Assembly (NCBI GenBank): GCA_003565625.1
Contig: PXBD01000046.1
Coordinates: 1-54,680 of the forward strand
Direction of reading: 5' to 3'
Source: Gammaproteobacteria bacterium
GTDB lineage: Bacteria; Pseudomonadota; Gammaproteobacteria; Xanthomonadales; Wenzhouxiangellaceae
DNA length: 54,680 bases
Made by a program: the position numbers and the translations under genes. Positions 46,139 to 54,680 of this stretch are shown in pieces. The notes under the pieces are model-generated. The model saw only the letters and a list, made by a program, of their open reading frames with translations. It searched no databases and was not told where the DNA came from. The stretch's first letter is position 1. The number at the start of each line of letters is the position of its first letter.

Positions 46139-46167
46139 AAATGGAGCCCGCCGGAGGGCATTTCAAG
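46139..46167 (-). promoter_or_regulatory. Sigma-32 heat-shock promoter of groS-groL
   Basis: On the minus strand CTTGAAA (complement of 46161-46167) and CTCCATTT (complement of 46139-46146) are 14 nt apart. They match the sigma-32 consensus CTTGAAA and CCCCATNT with one mismatch. The preceding GCGCC also fits the extended -35. No CIRCE repeat was seen, so control is by RpoH rather than HrcA. Confidence 0.8.
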
Positions 46168-46271
46168 GGCGCAGGCGACATCGTTGGCAACAAACCCCGT
46201 TTTGGCGCGTAGAAGTTTCGTCGCAGCTTGCCCGGTACACTATGCGGCTGTTCATCCTGATCGTGTCGTTT

Positions 46272-46601
46272 ATGCCGTCTGCCCGAATTGTTCTTGCGTT
46301 CACCACCTGTGGCGATCGGGTGGCGGCTGAACGCCTGGCGCGCCTTCTGGTCGAAGCCCACGTTGCGGCTTGCGTCAGCGTGGGGGCGCCAACGCTTTCG
46401 GTCTACCCGTGGCAGGGCCGGATCGAATCGGAAAGCGAGGTGCCGGTAACGATCAAGACAAGCCCGGCCCGAGTCGGGCAGTTGAAGAATCTGCTCGTTG
46501 AGCATCACGAATACGATGTGCCGGAGTTGCTTGTGACGGAGGTGGTTGATGGCCTGGACGCCTACATGGATTGGGCCGAGGACTGGATGAGCCATGACTG
46601 A
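46272..46601 (+). CDS. cutA: CutA divalent-cation tolerance protein
   Basis: The 109-residue CutA1-type protein forms a ferredoxin-like trimer. It has CGDRVAAERLARLLVEAHVAACVSVG, YPWQGRIESESEVPVTIKTS and HHEYDVPELLVTEVVDG, the last with the family's conserved PE/LL pattern. The ATG at 46272 gives a protein close in length to E. coli CutA (112); an ATG at 46242 in the same frame would add a hydrophobic MRLFILIVSF stretch that most family members lack. The gene is divergent from groS. The last 8 nt overlap dsbD, as in E. coli where cutA and dsbD are neighbours. Confidence 0.92.
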   Translation: MPSARIVLAFTTCGDRVAAERLARLLVEAHVAACVSVGAPTLSVYPWQGRIESESEVPVTIKTSPARVGQLKNLLVEHHEYDVPELLVTEVVDGLDAYMDWAEDWMSHD

Positions 46602-48861
46602 ACAATTGGAATACCAGCTGCGGGCGCCAGGGCGGTACGGCTTGTTGTTCTGGCTTCTGGCGCTGCTGGTGGCGCCGGGCCATGCCCAGATCAATCCGGA
46701 TGATCTTCTCCCGGTTGAGCAGGCCTTTGCCCTGCAGGCTGGCACTGCCGGTGATGTCGTCGAGCTGACCTGGACGATCGCCGACGGCTACTACTTGTAT
46801 CGGCATGCCTTCCGGGTGGATGCGGTTGACGACGAGGTTGTCCTGGGCGAGCTCGAGATACCGCGTGGCCAGATGACAACCGATGAGTTTTTCGGCGAGA
46901 CCGAGACCTATCGCGGACAAGTCACGATCCGGGTGCCGGTGCAGGCAGTGCCCGGGCATGGCCAGGTGGCCCTGCGCATTCGTTCGCAGGGCTGTGCCGA
47001 TCTCGGGTTGTGCTACCCGCCGCACCGCGAGCAGGTCAGCCTCCAGATCGATCCGGGCCGTCTCGTGTCCACCACCCCCGCGCAGGGCTTCAGCGACTTG
47101 CTGGGCCGGCCGGCCGCTTCCGCTGTCGAGTTCAGCGGCATGGAAGCCGGGGCCTTGCCGCCGGAAGAGGCCTTTACCCTGCAGGCCATTGCCACCGGCG
47201 CAGGCAGCGTGCTGGTCCGCGCCCAGGCTCGTCCCGGATACTACCTGTATCGCGACCAGTTTGATTTCTCTTTCGCCGACGGCCCGGCGGAGGTCGTGCG
47301 CGCCGAGCTTCCGGCCGGACGCCGGGTCGAAGACGAGTCGTTCGGCGAAACCGAAGTGTATTACGACGAAATCGAGATCCCGCTGCACATCGCGCGCCCG
47401 GCCGGCCCAGAGCTGCCGTTATTGCTGCAGATCGACTACCAGGGTTGCCGCGAAGGCAGTATCTGCTATCCACCCCAGCAGGCCGTCCTGGAACTGACCC
47501 TCCCGGCCACGCCGAGCGATATCCGCCACCCGGCCGCGGCAAGCCCGGCGACCGATCGGGCGGGCAGTGGCGCCGAGCAGGATCGGCTGGCCGCAGCGCT
47601 GTCCGGGACGCCACTGCTTGCCCTGCTGCTGTTTCTTGTCGCCGGGCTGTTGCTGGCGTTCACCCCGTGCGTCTTCCCGATGCTGCCGATTCTGTCTGGC
47701 CTGATCGCCGGGGAAGGCGATCGCATGACGACCATGCGCGCGTTTCGGCTGTCGCTGGTGTACGTGCTGGCGATGGCTCTGGTCTACACCGCCTTTGGGG
47801 TGGTAGCCGGACTGTTTGGCCAGAACCTGCAGGCGCTGTTCCAGCATCCGGCGGTGCTTGGCGGCTTTGCGCTGTTGTTCGTGCTGCTCGCGCTGGCCAT
47901 GTTCGGGTTCTACGAGCTGCAGCTGCCGGCATCCTGGCAGACGCGGCTGAACGAATGGTCGAACCGGGCCGAAGGCGGCACCCTGATTGGGGCGGCCATC
48001 ATGGGCGCGTTGTCGGCGCTGGTGGTCGGGCCGTGCGTGGCACCGGCGCTGATGGGCGCCCTGATTTACATCGGCCAGACCGGAGACGCGGTGTTGGGTG
48101 GTGCGGCCCTGTTTTCGATGGCCATCGGCATGGGGATTCCGCTGGTGGTCTGGGGCACCTCGGCGGGTCGACTGCTGCCGCGCGCGGGCGGCTGGATGAA
48201 CGCGATCAAGGCGGTGTTCGGAGTCGGTTTGCTGGCCCTGGCCATCTGGATGCTGGAGCGGGTCGTGCCGCCGGTTGTGACCATGCTGCTGTGGGGCACC
48301 CTGGCCATCGCCAGCGCGGTGTATCTGGGCGCACTGGCGCGGCTGCCGGTTGACGCGTCGGGCTGGCGCAAGCTTGCCCAGGGTCTGGGCCTGGTGGTGT
48401 TGCTGTTCGGCGCAGCCCAGTGGCTCGGCGCGTTGTCGGGTGGAGACGACTGGCTGCGGCCGTTGCACCATCTGCGCGGTGGTGCGGTCATGTCGACGGT
48501 AGAAACGGTGCCGTTCCGCCAGGTCGAGACCCTGCCCGAACTGCAATCGGCGATTGCGGCAGCGCCTGGGTCGGTGTTTCTCAGCTTCACGGCAGAATGG
48601 TGTGTGGACTGTCGGCGCATGGAGCGGCGCACCTTCCCGGAGCCGGTGGTTCAGGAGCGCTTCGCCCGCATGACCATTCTGAAAGTGGATGTTACCGACT
48701 ACAACGACGACCACCGCGACATACTCGGCCACTTTGGCCTGATCGGGCCCCCGGCCTACCTGTTCTTCCGTGGCGGTGAGGAAATCACACCACTGCGCAC
48801 CTACGGCTTTGTCCGCGCCGAGCGCCTGGCCGGAATGCTGGATGAGGTGGTTGGCGGATGA
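46594..48861 (+). CDS. dsbD: Thiol:disulfide interchange protein DsbD with two alpha domains
   Basis: DsbD passes electrons from cytoplasmic thioredoxin across the inner membrane to periplasmic thiol proteins. The 755-residue protein is about 190 longer than E. coli DsbD (565). After a signal peptide (to about residue 31) come two tandem DsbD-alpha domains (about 36-155 and 186-305), each with a cysteine pair six residues apart (Cys134/Cys140 and Cys285/Cys291) and a CYPP motif. They are followed by an eight-helix transmembrane beta domain (about 338-615, Cys359 and Cys481) and a C-terminal thioredoxin-like gamma domain with Cys670-VD-Cys673. It overlaps cutA by 8 nt and the TlpA-like gene by 4 nt. 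Confidence 0.96.
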   Translation: MTEQLEYQLRAPGRYGLLFWLLALLVAPGHAQINPDDLLPVEQAFALQAGTAGDVVELTWTIADGYYLYRHAFRVDAVDDEVVLGELEIPRGQMTTDEFFGETETYRGQVTIRVPVQAVPGHGQVALRIRSQGCADLGLCYPPHREQVSLQIDPGRLVSTTPAQGFSDLLGRPAASAVEFSGMEAGALPPEEAFTLQAIATGAGSVLVRAQARPGYYLYRDQFDFSFADGPAEVVRAELPAGRRVEDESFGETEVYYDEIEIPLHIARPAGPELPLLLQIDYQGCREGSICYPPQQAVLELTLPATPSDIRHPAAASPATDRAGSGAEQDRLAAALSGTPLLALLLFLVAGLLLAFTPCVFPMLPILSGLIAGEGDRMTTMRAFRLSLVYVLAMALVYTAFGVVAGLFGQNLQALFQHPAVLGGFALLFVLLALAMFGFYELQLPASWQTRLNEWSNRAEGGTLIGAAIMGALSALVVGPCVAPALMGALIYIGQTGDAVLGGAALFSMAIGMGIPLVVWGTSAGRLLPRAGGWMNAIKAVFGVGLLALAIWMLERVVPPVVTMLLWGTLAIASAVYLGALARLPVDASGWRKLAQGLGLVVLLFGAAQWLGALSGGDDWLRPLHHLRGGAVMSTVETVPFRQVETLPELQSAIAAAPGSVFLSFTAEWCVDCRRMERRTFPEPVVQERFARMTILKVDVTDYNDDHRDILGHFGLIGPPAYLFFRGGEEITPLRTYGFVRAERLAGMLDEVVGG

Positions 48862-49388
48862 ACCGTATGCTCACCCTCTACCTGGGCGCGGCCGTGATCG
48901 GGCTGGCCCTCGGCGGCGCTTTTGCCTGGGTCAGCCGGCCGCTGCCGCCGGAGGTTGGCGTGGAGGGCGCCGCCATTGGCGATGTCCGGCCGGATTTCCG
49001 CCACGCCGGTCTGGATGGCGAGTGGCTGGCCGCGTCCGACTTTGACGATCGCCCGCTGCTGGTCAATTTCTGGGCGACCTGGTGCGCTCCGTGCCGGCGC
49101 GAGATGCCGGTCTTGCAGGAGGCCAGCAAGCGCCACGACGATCTGGCCGTCGTCGGGCTGGCGATCGATGACTTGAGCGCCGTGCAGGCGTTCGTGGCCG
49201 AGCTGGGTGTCACCTATCCGATTGCGGTCGGCAACGCCGACGTAATGACCACCCAGCGGGCCTGGGGTAATTCGGCCGGGGCCTTGCCGTATACCGTTCT
49301 TGTGGATCGCGAGGGAATCATCCGTTGGCAGCATCTGGGGGAGGTCACGGCATCCGAGCTCAACGAGGTGTTGGAGCCATTGCTGTAG
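48858..49388 (+). CDS. TlpA-like periplasmic thioredoxin
   Basis: The 176-residue protein has an N-terminal membrane anchor/signal (LTLYLGAAVIGLALGGAFAWV) and a TlpA/ResA-type thioredoxin domain with the redox site WATWCAPCRREMP and the cis-proline region GALPYTVLVD. It sits in the periplasm attached to the inner membrane. The 4-nt overlap with dsbD suggests DsbD keeps it reduced. Possible targets are cytochrome c or copper-site assembly, which cannot be told apart here. Confidence 0.93.
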   Translation: MNRMLTLYLGAAVIGLALGGAFAWVSRPLPPEVGVEGAAIGDVRPDFRHAGLDGEWLAASDFDDRPLLVNFWATWCAPCRREMPVLQEASKRHDDLAVVGLAIDDLSAVQAFVAELGVTYPIAVGNADVMTTQRAWGNSAGALPYTVLVDREGIIRWQHLGEVTASELNEVLEPLL

Positions 49389-49519
49389 CCGCGGGCAGCT
49401 TGCTGGGCGACCCGGTATGCTCGAAATGTCAGTGAACGGGCACCATACGGCAGCGAACGTGTAGACAAATAGCTCCAGTTCGGGCAGACTTTCCGCTTCC
49501 TTAGGCCTTTGGAGTCGAT

Positions 49520-49966
49520 GTGCCCAACGTTCTGGTTGTTCACGGCCCCAACCTGAATCTGCTCGGCACGCGCGAGCCGGAGCACTATGGTTTGAACACG
49601 CTGGCCGAGATAGACGCCGAGTTGGCGCGGTTTGCCGACAGCTGCGGAATCAGCCTGCACGCCTTCCAGTCGAACGCTGAGCACGAGTTGCTGGAGCGAA
49701 TCCACGCCGCCGCCACGGACGGGACCGACTGGATCGTGATCAATCCCGCCGGCCTGACCCATACATCGGTGGTGTTGCGTGACGCCCTGGCTGCGGTGAA
49801 TCTGCCCTTTATCGAGGTGCATTTGAGCAACCCTGAGCGCCGCGAGACGTTCCGGCATCACTCCTACCTGGCCGATCTTGCCAGCGGTCGCATCTGCGGC
49901 TTTGGCGCCGATTCCTATCTGTTGGCCCTGCAGGCGATTGTCAACCGCCTGGATACGCGCGCCTGA
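49520..49966 (+). CDS. aroQ: Type II 3-dehydroquinate dehydratase
   Basis: AroQ dehydrates 3-dehydroquinate to 3-dehydroshikimate, the step before AroE. The 148-residue protein has [22 protein letters not shown], the catalytic tyrosine in [20 protein letters not shown] and [21 protein letters not shown]. The start is GTG with GGAG 6 nt upstream; an ATG two bases earlier is out of frame. The 131-nt spacer upstream shows no clear promoter by eye. It is followed by accB-accC, the usual order in gammaproteobacteria. Confidence 0.98.
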   Translation: MPNVLVVHGPNLNLLGTREPEHYGLNTLAEIDAELARFADSCGISLHAFQSNAEHELLERIHAAATDGTDWIVINPAGLTHTSVVLRDALAAVNLPFIEVHLSNPERRETFRHHSYLADLASGRICGFGADSYLLALQAIVNRLDTRA

Positions 49967-49992
49967 CCTCTGATCCCGAAGCGAAAAAAACA

Positions 49993-50463
49993 ATGGATTT
50001 ACGAAAAATCAAGAAGCTGATCGAACTGCTCGAGGAGTCCCAGCTTGGTGAAATCGAGATTCACGAAGGCGAGGAGTCGGTCCGGCTCATTCGTTATGCG
50101 CCGGCCGCCGCAACCTCGGTTGCCGTGGCCCCGGTGAGCGCTGCGCCTTCGGCCCAATCGCTGCCTGCCGAGGAGCAGGATAGTGGCACCGACAGTCCCG
50201 AAGCGACCGGACTGCCCGATGGCGAAGTCGTGCGCTCACCCATGGTCGGCACCTTCTACTCCTCGCCCAACCCGGAAACCCCGGCTTTTGTCCAGGTCGG
50301 TGGCCAAGTGGCTGTTGGCGACACTTTGTGCCTGGTCGAGGCGATGAAAATGTTCAACCAGATCGAGGCCGAATTTGCTGGCGAGGTCGTGGCGATTCTG
50401 GTCGAGGACGGTCAGCCGGTGGAGTTTGATGAGCCGCTGTTCGTGATTCGCAAGACGGGCTGA
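49993..50463 (+). CDS. accB: Biotin carboxyl carrier protein of acetyl-CoA carboxylase
   Basis: AccB carries the biotin that AccC carboxylates and the AccAD transferase uses to make malonyl-CoA. The 156-residue protein has an N-terminal helix ([15 protein letters not shown]), an Ala/Pro-rich linker (about 37-77), and the biotinyl domain with Lys119 in VEAMKMFN. The length matches E. coli AccB (156). It starts 26 nt after aroQ and is 7 nt ahead of accC. Confidence 0.99.
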   Translation: MDLRKIKKLIELLEESQLGEIEIHEGEESVRLIRYAPAAATSVAVAPVSAAPSAQSLPAEEQDSGTDSPEATGLPDGEVVRSPMVGTFYSSPNPETPAFVQVGGQVAVGDTLCLVEAMKMFNQIEAEFAGEVVAILVEDGQPVEFDEPLFVIRKTG

Positions 50464-50470
50464 GACCGGA

Positions 50471-51817
50471 ATGGCTGCTTTCAAGAAAATCCTGATTGCC
50501 AATCGCGGCGAGATTGCTTTGCGCATTCTGCGGGCCTGTGAGGCCATGGACATCCGGACCGTGGCAGCGCATTCCACCATCGATCGCAACCTCAAGCACG
50601 TCGGCATGGCCGATGAGTCGGTCTGCATCGGTCCGGCGCCGCCGGCCCAGAGCTATCTCAATGTTCCGGCCCTGATCGCGGCGATGGAAGTCACCGACGC
50701 CGAGGCGGTTCACCCAGGCTACGGTTTCCTGGCCGAAAACGCTGATTTTGCCGAGCGGGTGGAGGAATCGGGCTTCGTGTTCATTGGTCCCCGGGCCGAA
50801 ACCATTCGCCTGATGGGTGACAAGGTATCGGCCATCAACGCCATGCGCCAGGCCGGCGTGCCCTGCGTTCCCGGCTCCAATGGTCCATTGGACGATGATG
50901 ACCGGCGCTCGGCCCGGATCGCCGACGAGATTGGATACCCTGTTCTGGTCAAGGCGGCGGCCGGCGGCGGCGGCCGCGGGATGCGTGTTGTCGAAGATCC
51001 TGATCAACTGCTCCGGGCCGTCAATCTGACGCGCCAGGAAGCCAGGTCGGCGTTCGGTGACGATACCTTGTACATGGAAAAGTATCTCACCAATCCGCGC
51101 CATATCGAGATCCAGGTGCTGGCCGACAGCCACGGCAATGCCATCCACCTGGGCGAGCGCGATTGTTCCATGCAACGGCGCCACCAGAAAGTGATCGAGG
51201 AAGCCCCCGCACCAGGCATCAGCGCCGATGAACGCGAGCGCGTCGGTCGTATCTGTACCGATGCCTGCCGGCGCATCGGCTATCTGGGTGCCGGAACCTT
51301 CGAATTCCTGTATGAGGACGGCGAGTTCTATTTCATTGAAATGAATACGCGCATCCAGGTGGAACACCCGGTGACCGAGTGTGTGACCGGGGTCGACCTG
51401 ATCCGTGAGCAGATTCGAATCGCTGCCGGAGAGTCGCTCAGCCTGACCCAGGATGAAATTCGTATCCAGGGTCATGCGGTCGAATGCCGGATCAACGCCG
51501 AGGATCCGGAAAAGTTCCTACCCAGGCCTGGAGAGGTGGAGGCGTTTCACGCGCCGGGAGGGCCGGGGATCCGGGTCGACTCGCATGTCTACGATGGTTA
51601 CCGCATCCCGCCGAACTATGATTCCATGATCGGCAAGTTGATTGCCCATGCCGAATCACGCGAAGCCGCCATGGCACGGATGCGAGTGGCGCTGGACGAG
51701 ATGGTGCTGCGTGGAGTCGTCACCAATATCGCGCTCCATCAGCGCTTGCTGCGCGACAGCGGTTTTCTGGCCGGCGGCAGCAACATTCACTACCTGGAAA
51801 AAATGCTCGGTCGCTAA
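50471..51817 (+). CDS. accC: Biotin carboxylase of acetyl-CoA carboxylase
   Basis: AccC is the ATP-dependent biotin carboxylase subunit. The 448-residue protein has an N-terminal preATP-grasp domain ([21 protein letters not shown]), the ATP-grasp loop [16 protein letters not shown] near 161-176, [14 protein letters not shown], and a biotin-carboxylase C-terminal domain. E. coli AccC is 449 residues. It lies directly after accB and is convergent with the CheW-like gene (1 nt between stop codons). Confidence 0.99.
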   Translation: MAAFKKILIANRGEIALRILRACEAMDIRTVAAHSTIDRNLKHVGMADESVCIGPAPPAQSYLNVPALIAAMEVTDAEAVHPGYGFLAENADFAERVEESGFVFIGPRAETIRLMGDKVSAINAMRQAGVPCVPGSNGPLDDDDRRSARIADEIGYPVLVKAAAGGGGRGMRVVEDPDQLLRAVNLTRQEARSAFGDDTLYMEKYLTNPRHIEIQVLADSHGNAIHLGERDCSMQRRHQKVIEEAPAPGISADERERVGRICTDACRRIGYLGAGTFEFLYEDGEFYFIEMNTRIQVEHPVTECVTGVDLIREQIRIAAGESLSLTQDEIRIQGHAVECRINAEDPEKFLPRPGEVEAFHAPGGPGIRVDSHVYDGYRIPPNYDSMIGKLIAHAESREAAMARMRVALDEMVLRGVVTNIALHQRLLRDSGFLAGGSNIHYLEKMLGR

Positions 51818-51818
51818 G

Positions 51819-52300
51819 TCAGATCGGTACTTTGCCGGATAACGGCAGGGAGCCAAAGGCAGCGTGCGCGGCCAGGTGGGCGAGGCGATCCAGATCAGGA
51901 ATCAGGACATTGCGATCCTGCAGGATCACGGTTCCGGCCACGGCAATGGGGCGCTCGGCCTGCGGCGTTTCGGCCAGGCCGGCCTGATTGACGGTGGTCA
52001 GGCGGGGAAAGTCCCGGGAAAGCAGGGCGAAATAGGGCATTCGTTCGTTGCCGATCAAGGCTTTCGCGTAGCAAACCCGGGCCGTATTCAACTCCTCGTG
52101 TTCGGCCAGCCCGGCCAGCATCGAGAAACTGACCAGCGGCACCTGCCATCCGCGCCACAGCAGCAGGCCGGGCATCCAGCCCGGCGCGCCGGTCACGGGC
52201 TCCGGCTCGACGTAGCTCGCCACCTCGGCGATGGTGGCGTTGGGCAGGAGTAACTCCGCGCCGGTGACCGGCACCAGAACGCAGCGAACCTCGGCCAAAC

Positions 52301-52304
<4 letters not shown>
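51819..52304 (-). CDS. CheW-like protein (ChpC-type)
   Basis: The 161-residue protein is a single CheW domain: VRCVLVPVTGAELLLPNATIAEVAS, GWMPGLLLWRGWQVPLVSFSMLAGL and LLSRDFPRLTTVNQAGL. It starts with GTG overlapping the stop of the upstream hybrid kinase (GTGA). In Pseudomonas the CheW-like ChpC follows ChpA in the same way, so it probably couples a receptor to that kinase in the twitching/cAMP pathway. Confidence 0.9.

Positions 52305-54680
<2,376 letters not shown>

Noticed and set aside
45997..46161. In-frame extension of groS to 46161
   Set aside because: It lies in the promoter region, groS family starts at MNLRPLHDR, and a strong ribosome site precedes ATG 45996.

Overview
The window is about 54.7 kb of a GC-rich gammaproteobacterial chromosome. 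The core gene sets def-fmt-rsmB-DUF4390-ntrYX-trkAH, lgt-thyA-folA-apaH, groSL, and accBC next to aroQ support this. A topoisomerase I with a lysine-rich tail instead of zinc fingers, a Chp/Pil-type CheA hybrid kinase and an ectoine synthase point to a marine or salt-exposed member of the Lysobacterales (Xanthomonadales)/Chromatiales side, something like Wenzhouxiangella. That taxonomic guess is inference. I found no rRNA, tRNA, CRISPR array, insertion sequence or prophage; coding density is very high and many neighbouring genes overlap by 4 nt (ATGA).

Layout. 22-7419 (minus strand): LysM protein, dprA, smg (DUF494), topA, hemF and a FIST-domain sensor, read right to left as one tight cluster. 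7518-17503 (plus): def, fmt, rsmB, a DUF4390 protein, an NtrY/NtrX-like two-component pair, potassium uptake trkA-trkH and a small TPR protein. 17532-21439: a DUF1653 protein (minus), a 1067-residue five-PAS GGDEF-EAL protein (plus) and a lone ectC (minus). 21584-27469: an AI-2E/PerM permease (plus), then on the minus strand a BtuF-like binding protein, an SLC13-type permease and a YyaL/DUF255 thioredoxin-like protein. 27553-34321 (plus): rlmI, lgt, thyA, a secreted Ppx/GppA-like protein, folA, a cation diffusion facilitator, apaH and a universal stress protein. 34365-38532 (minus): mnmC, a small coiled-coil protein, hemB and aroE. 38631-39493 (plus): a MerC-domain membrane protein and gcvH. 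39542-45996 (minus): groS-groL, a strong terminator, then amidoligase, glutamine amidotransferase and glnE in a translationally coupled trio. 46272-51817 (plus): cutA, dsbD with a duplicated N-terminal domain, a TlpA-like thioredoxin, aroQ, accB and accC. 51819-54680 (minus): a CheW-like protein and the C-terminal part of a ChpA-like hybrid kinase that runs off the right edge.

How the genes fit together. Most are housekeeping: translation start and rRNA modification (def, fmt, rsmB, rlmI, mnmC), heme (hemF, hemB), folate/thymidylate (thyA, folA), aromatic amino acids (aroE, aroQ), fatty acids (accBC), protein folding (groSL) and periplasmic thiol chemistry (dsbD, TlpA-like). TrkA/TrkH and EctC suggest osmotic adaptation.

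The places most worth a second look are the amidoligase/glutamine amidotransferase pair coupled to glnE (a predicted but uncharacterised amide-bond-forming system), the tandem DsbD-alpha domains, the NtrX-like regulator without a GAFTGA loop, the exported Ppx/GppA-like protein in the thyA-folA operon, and the orphan ectC.
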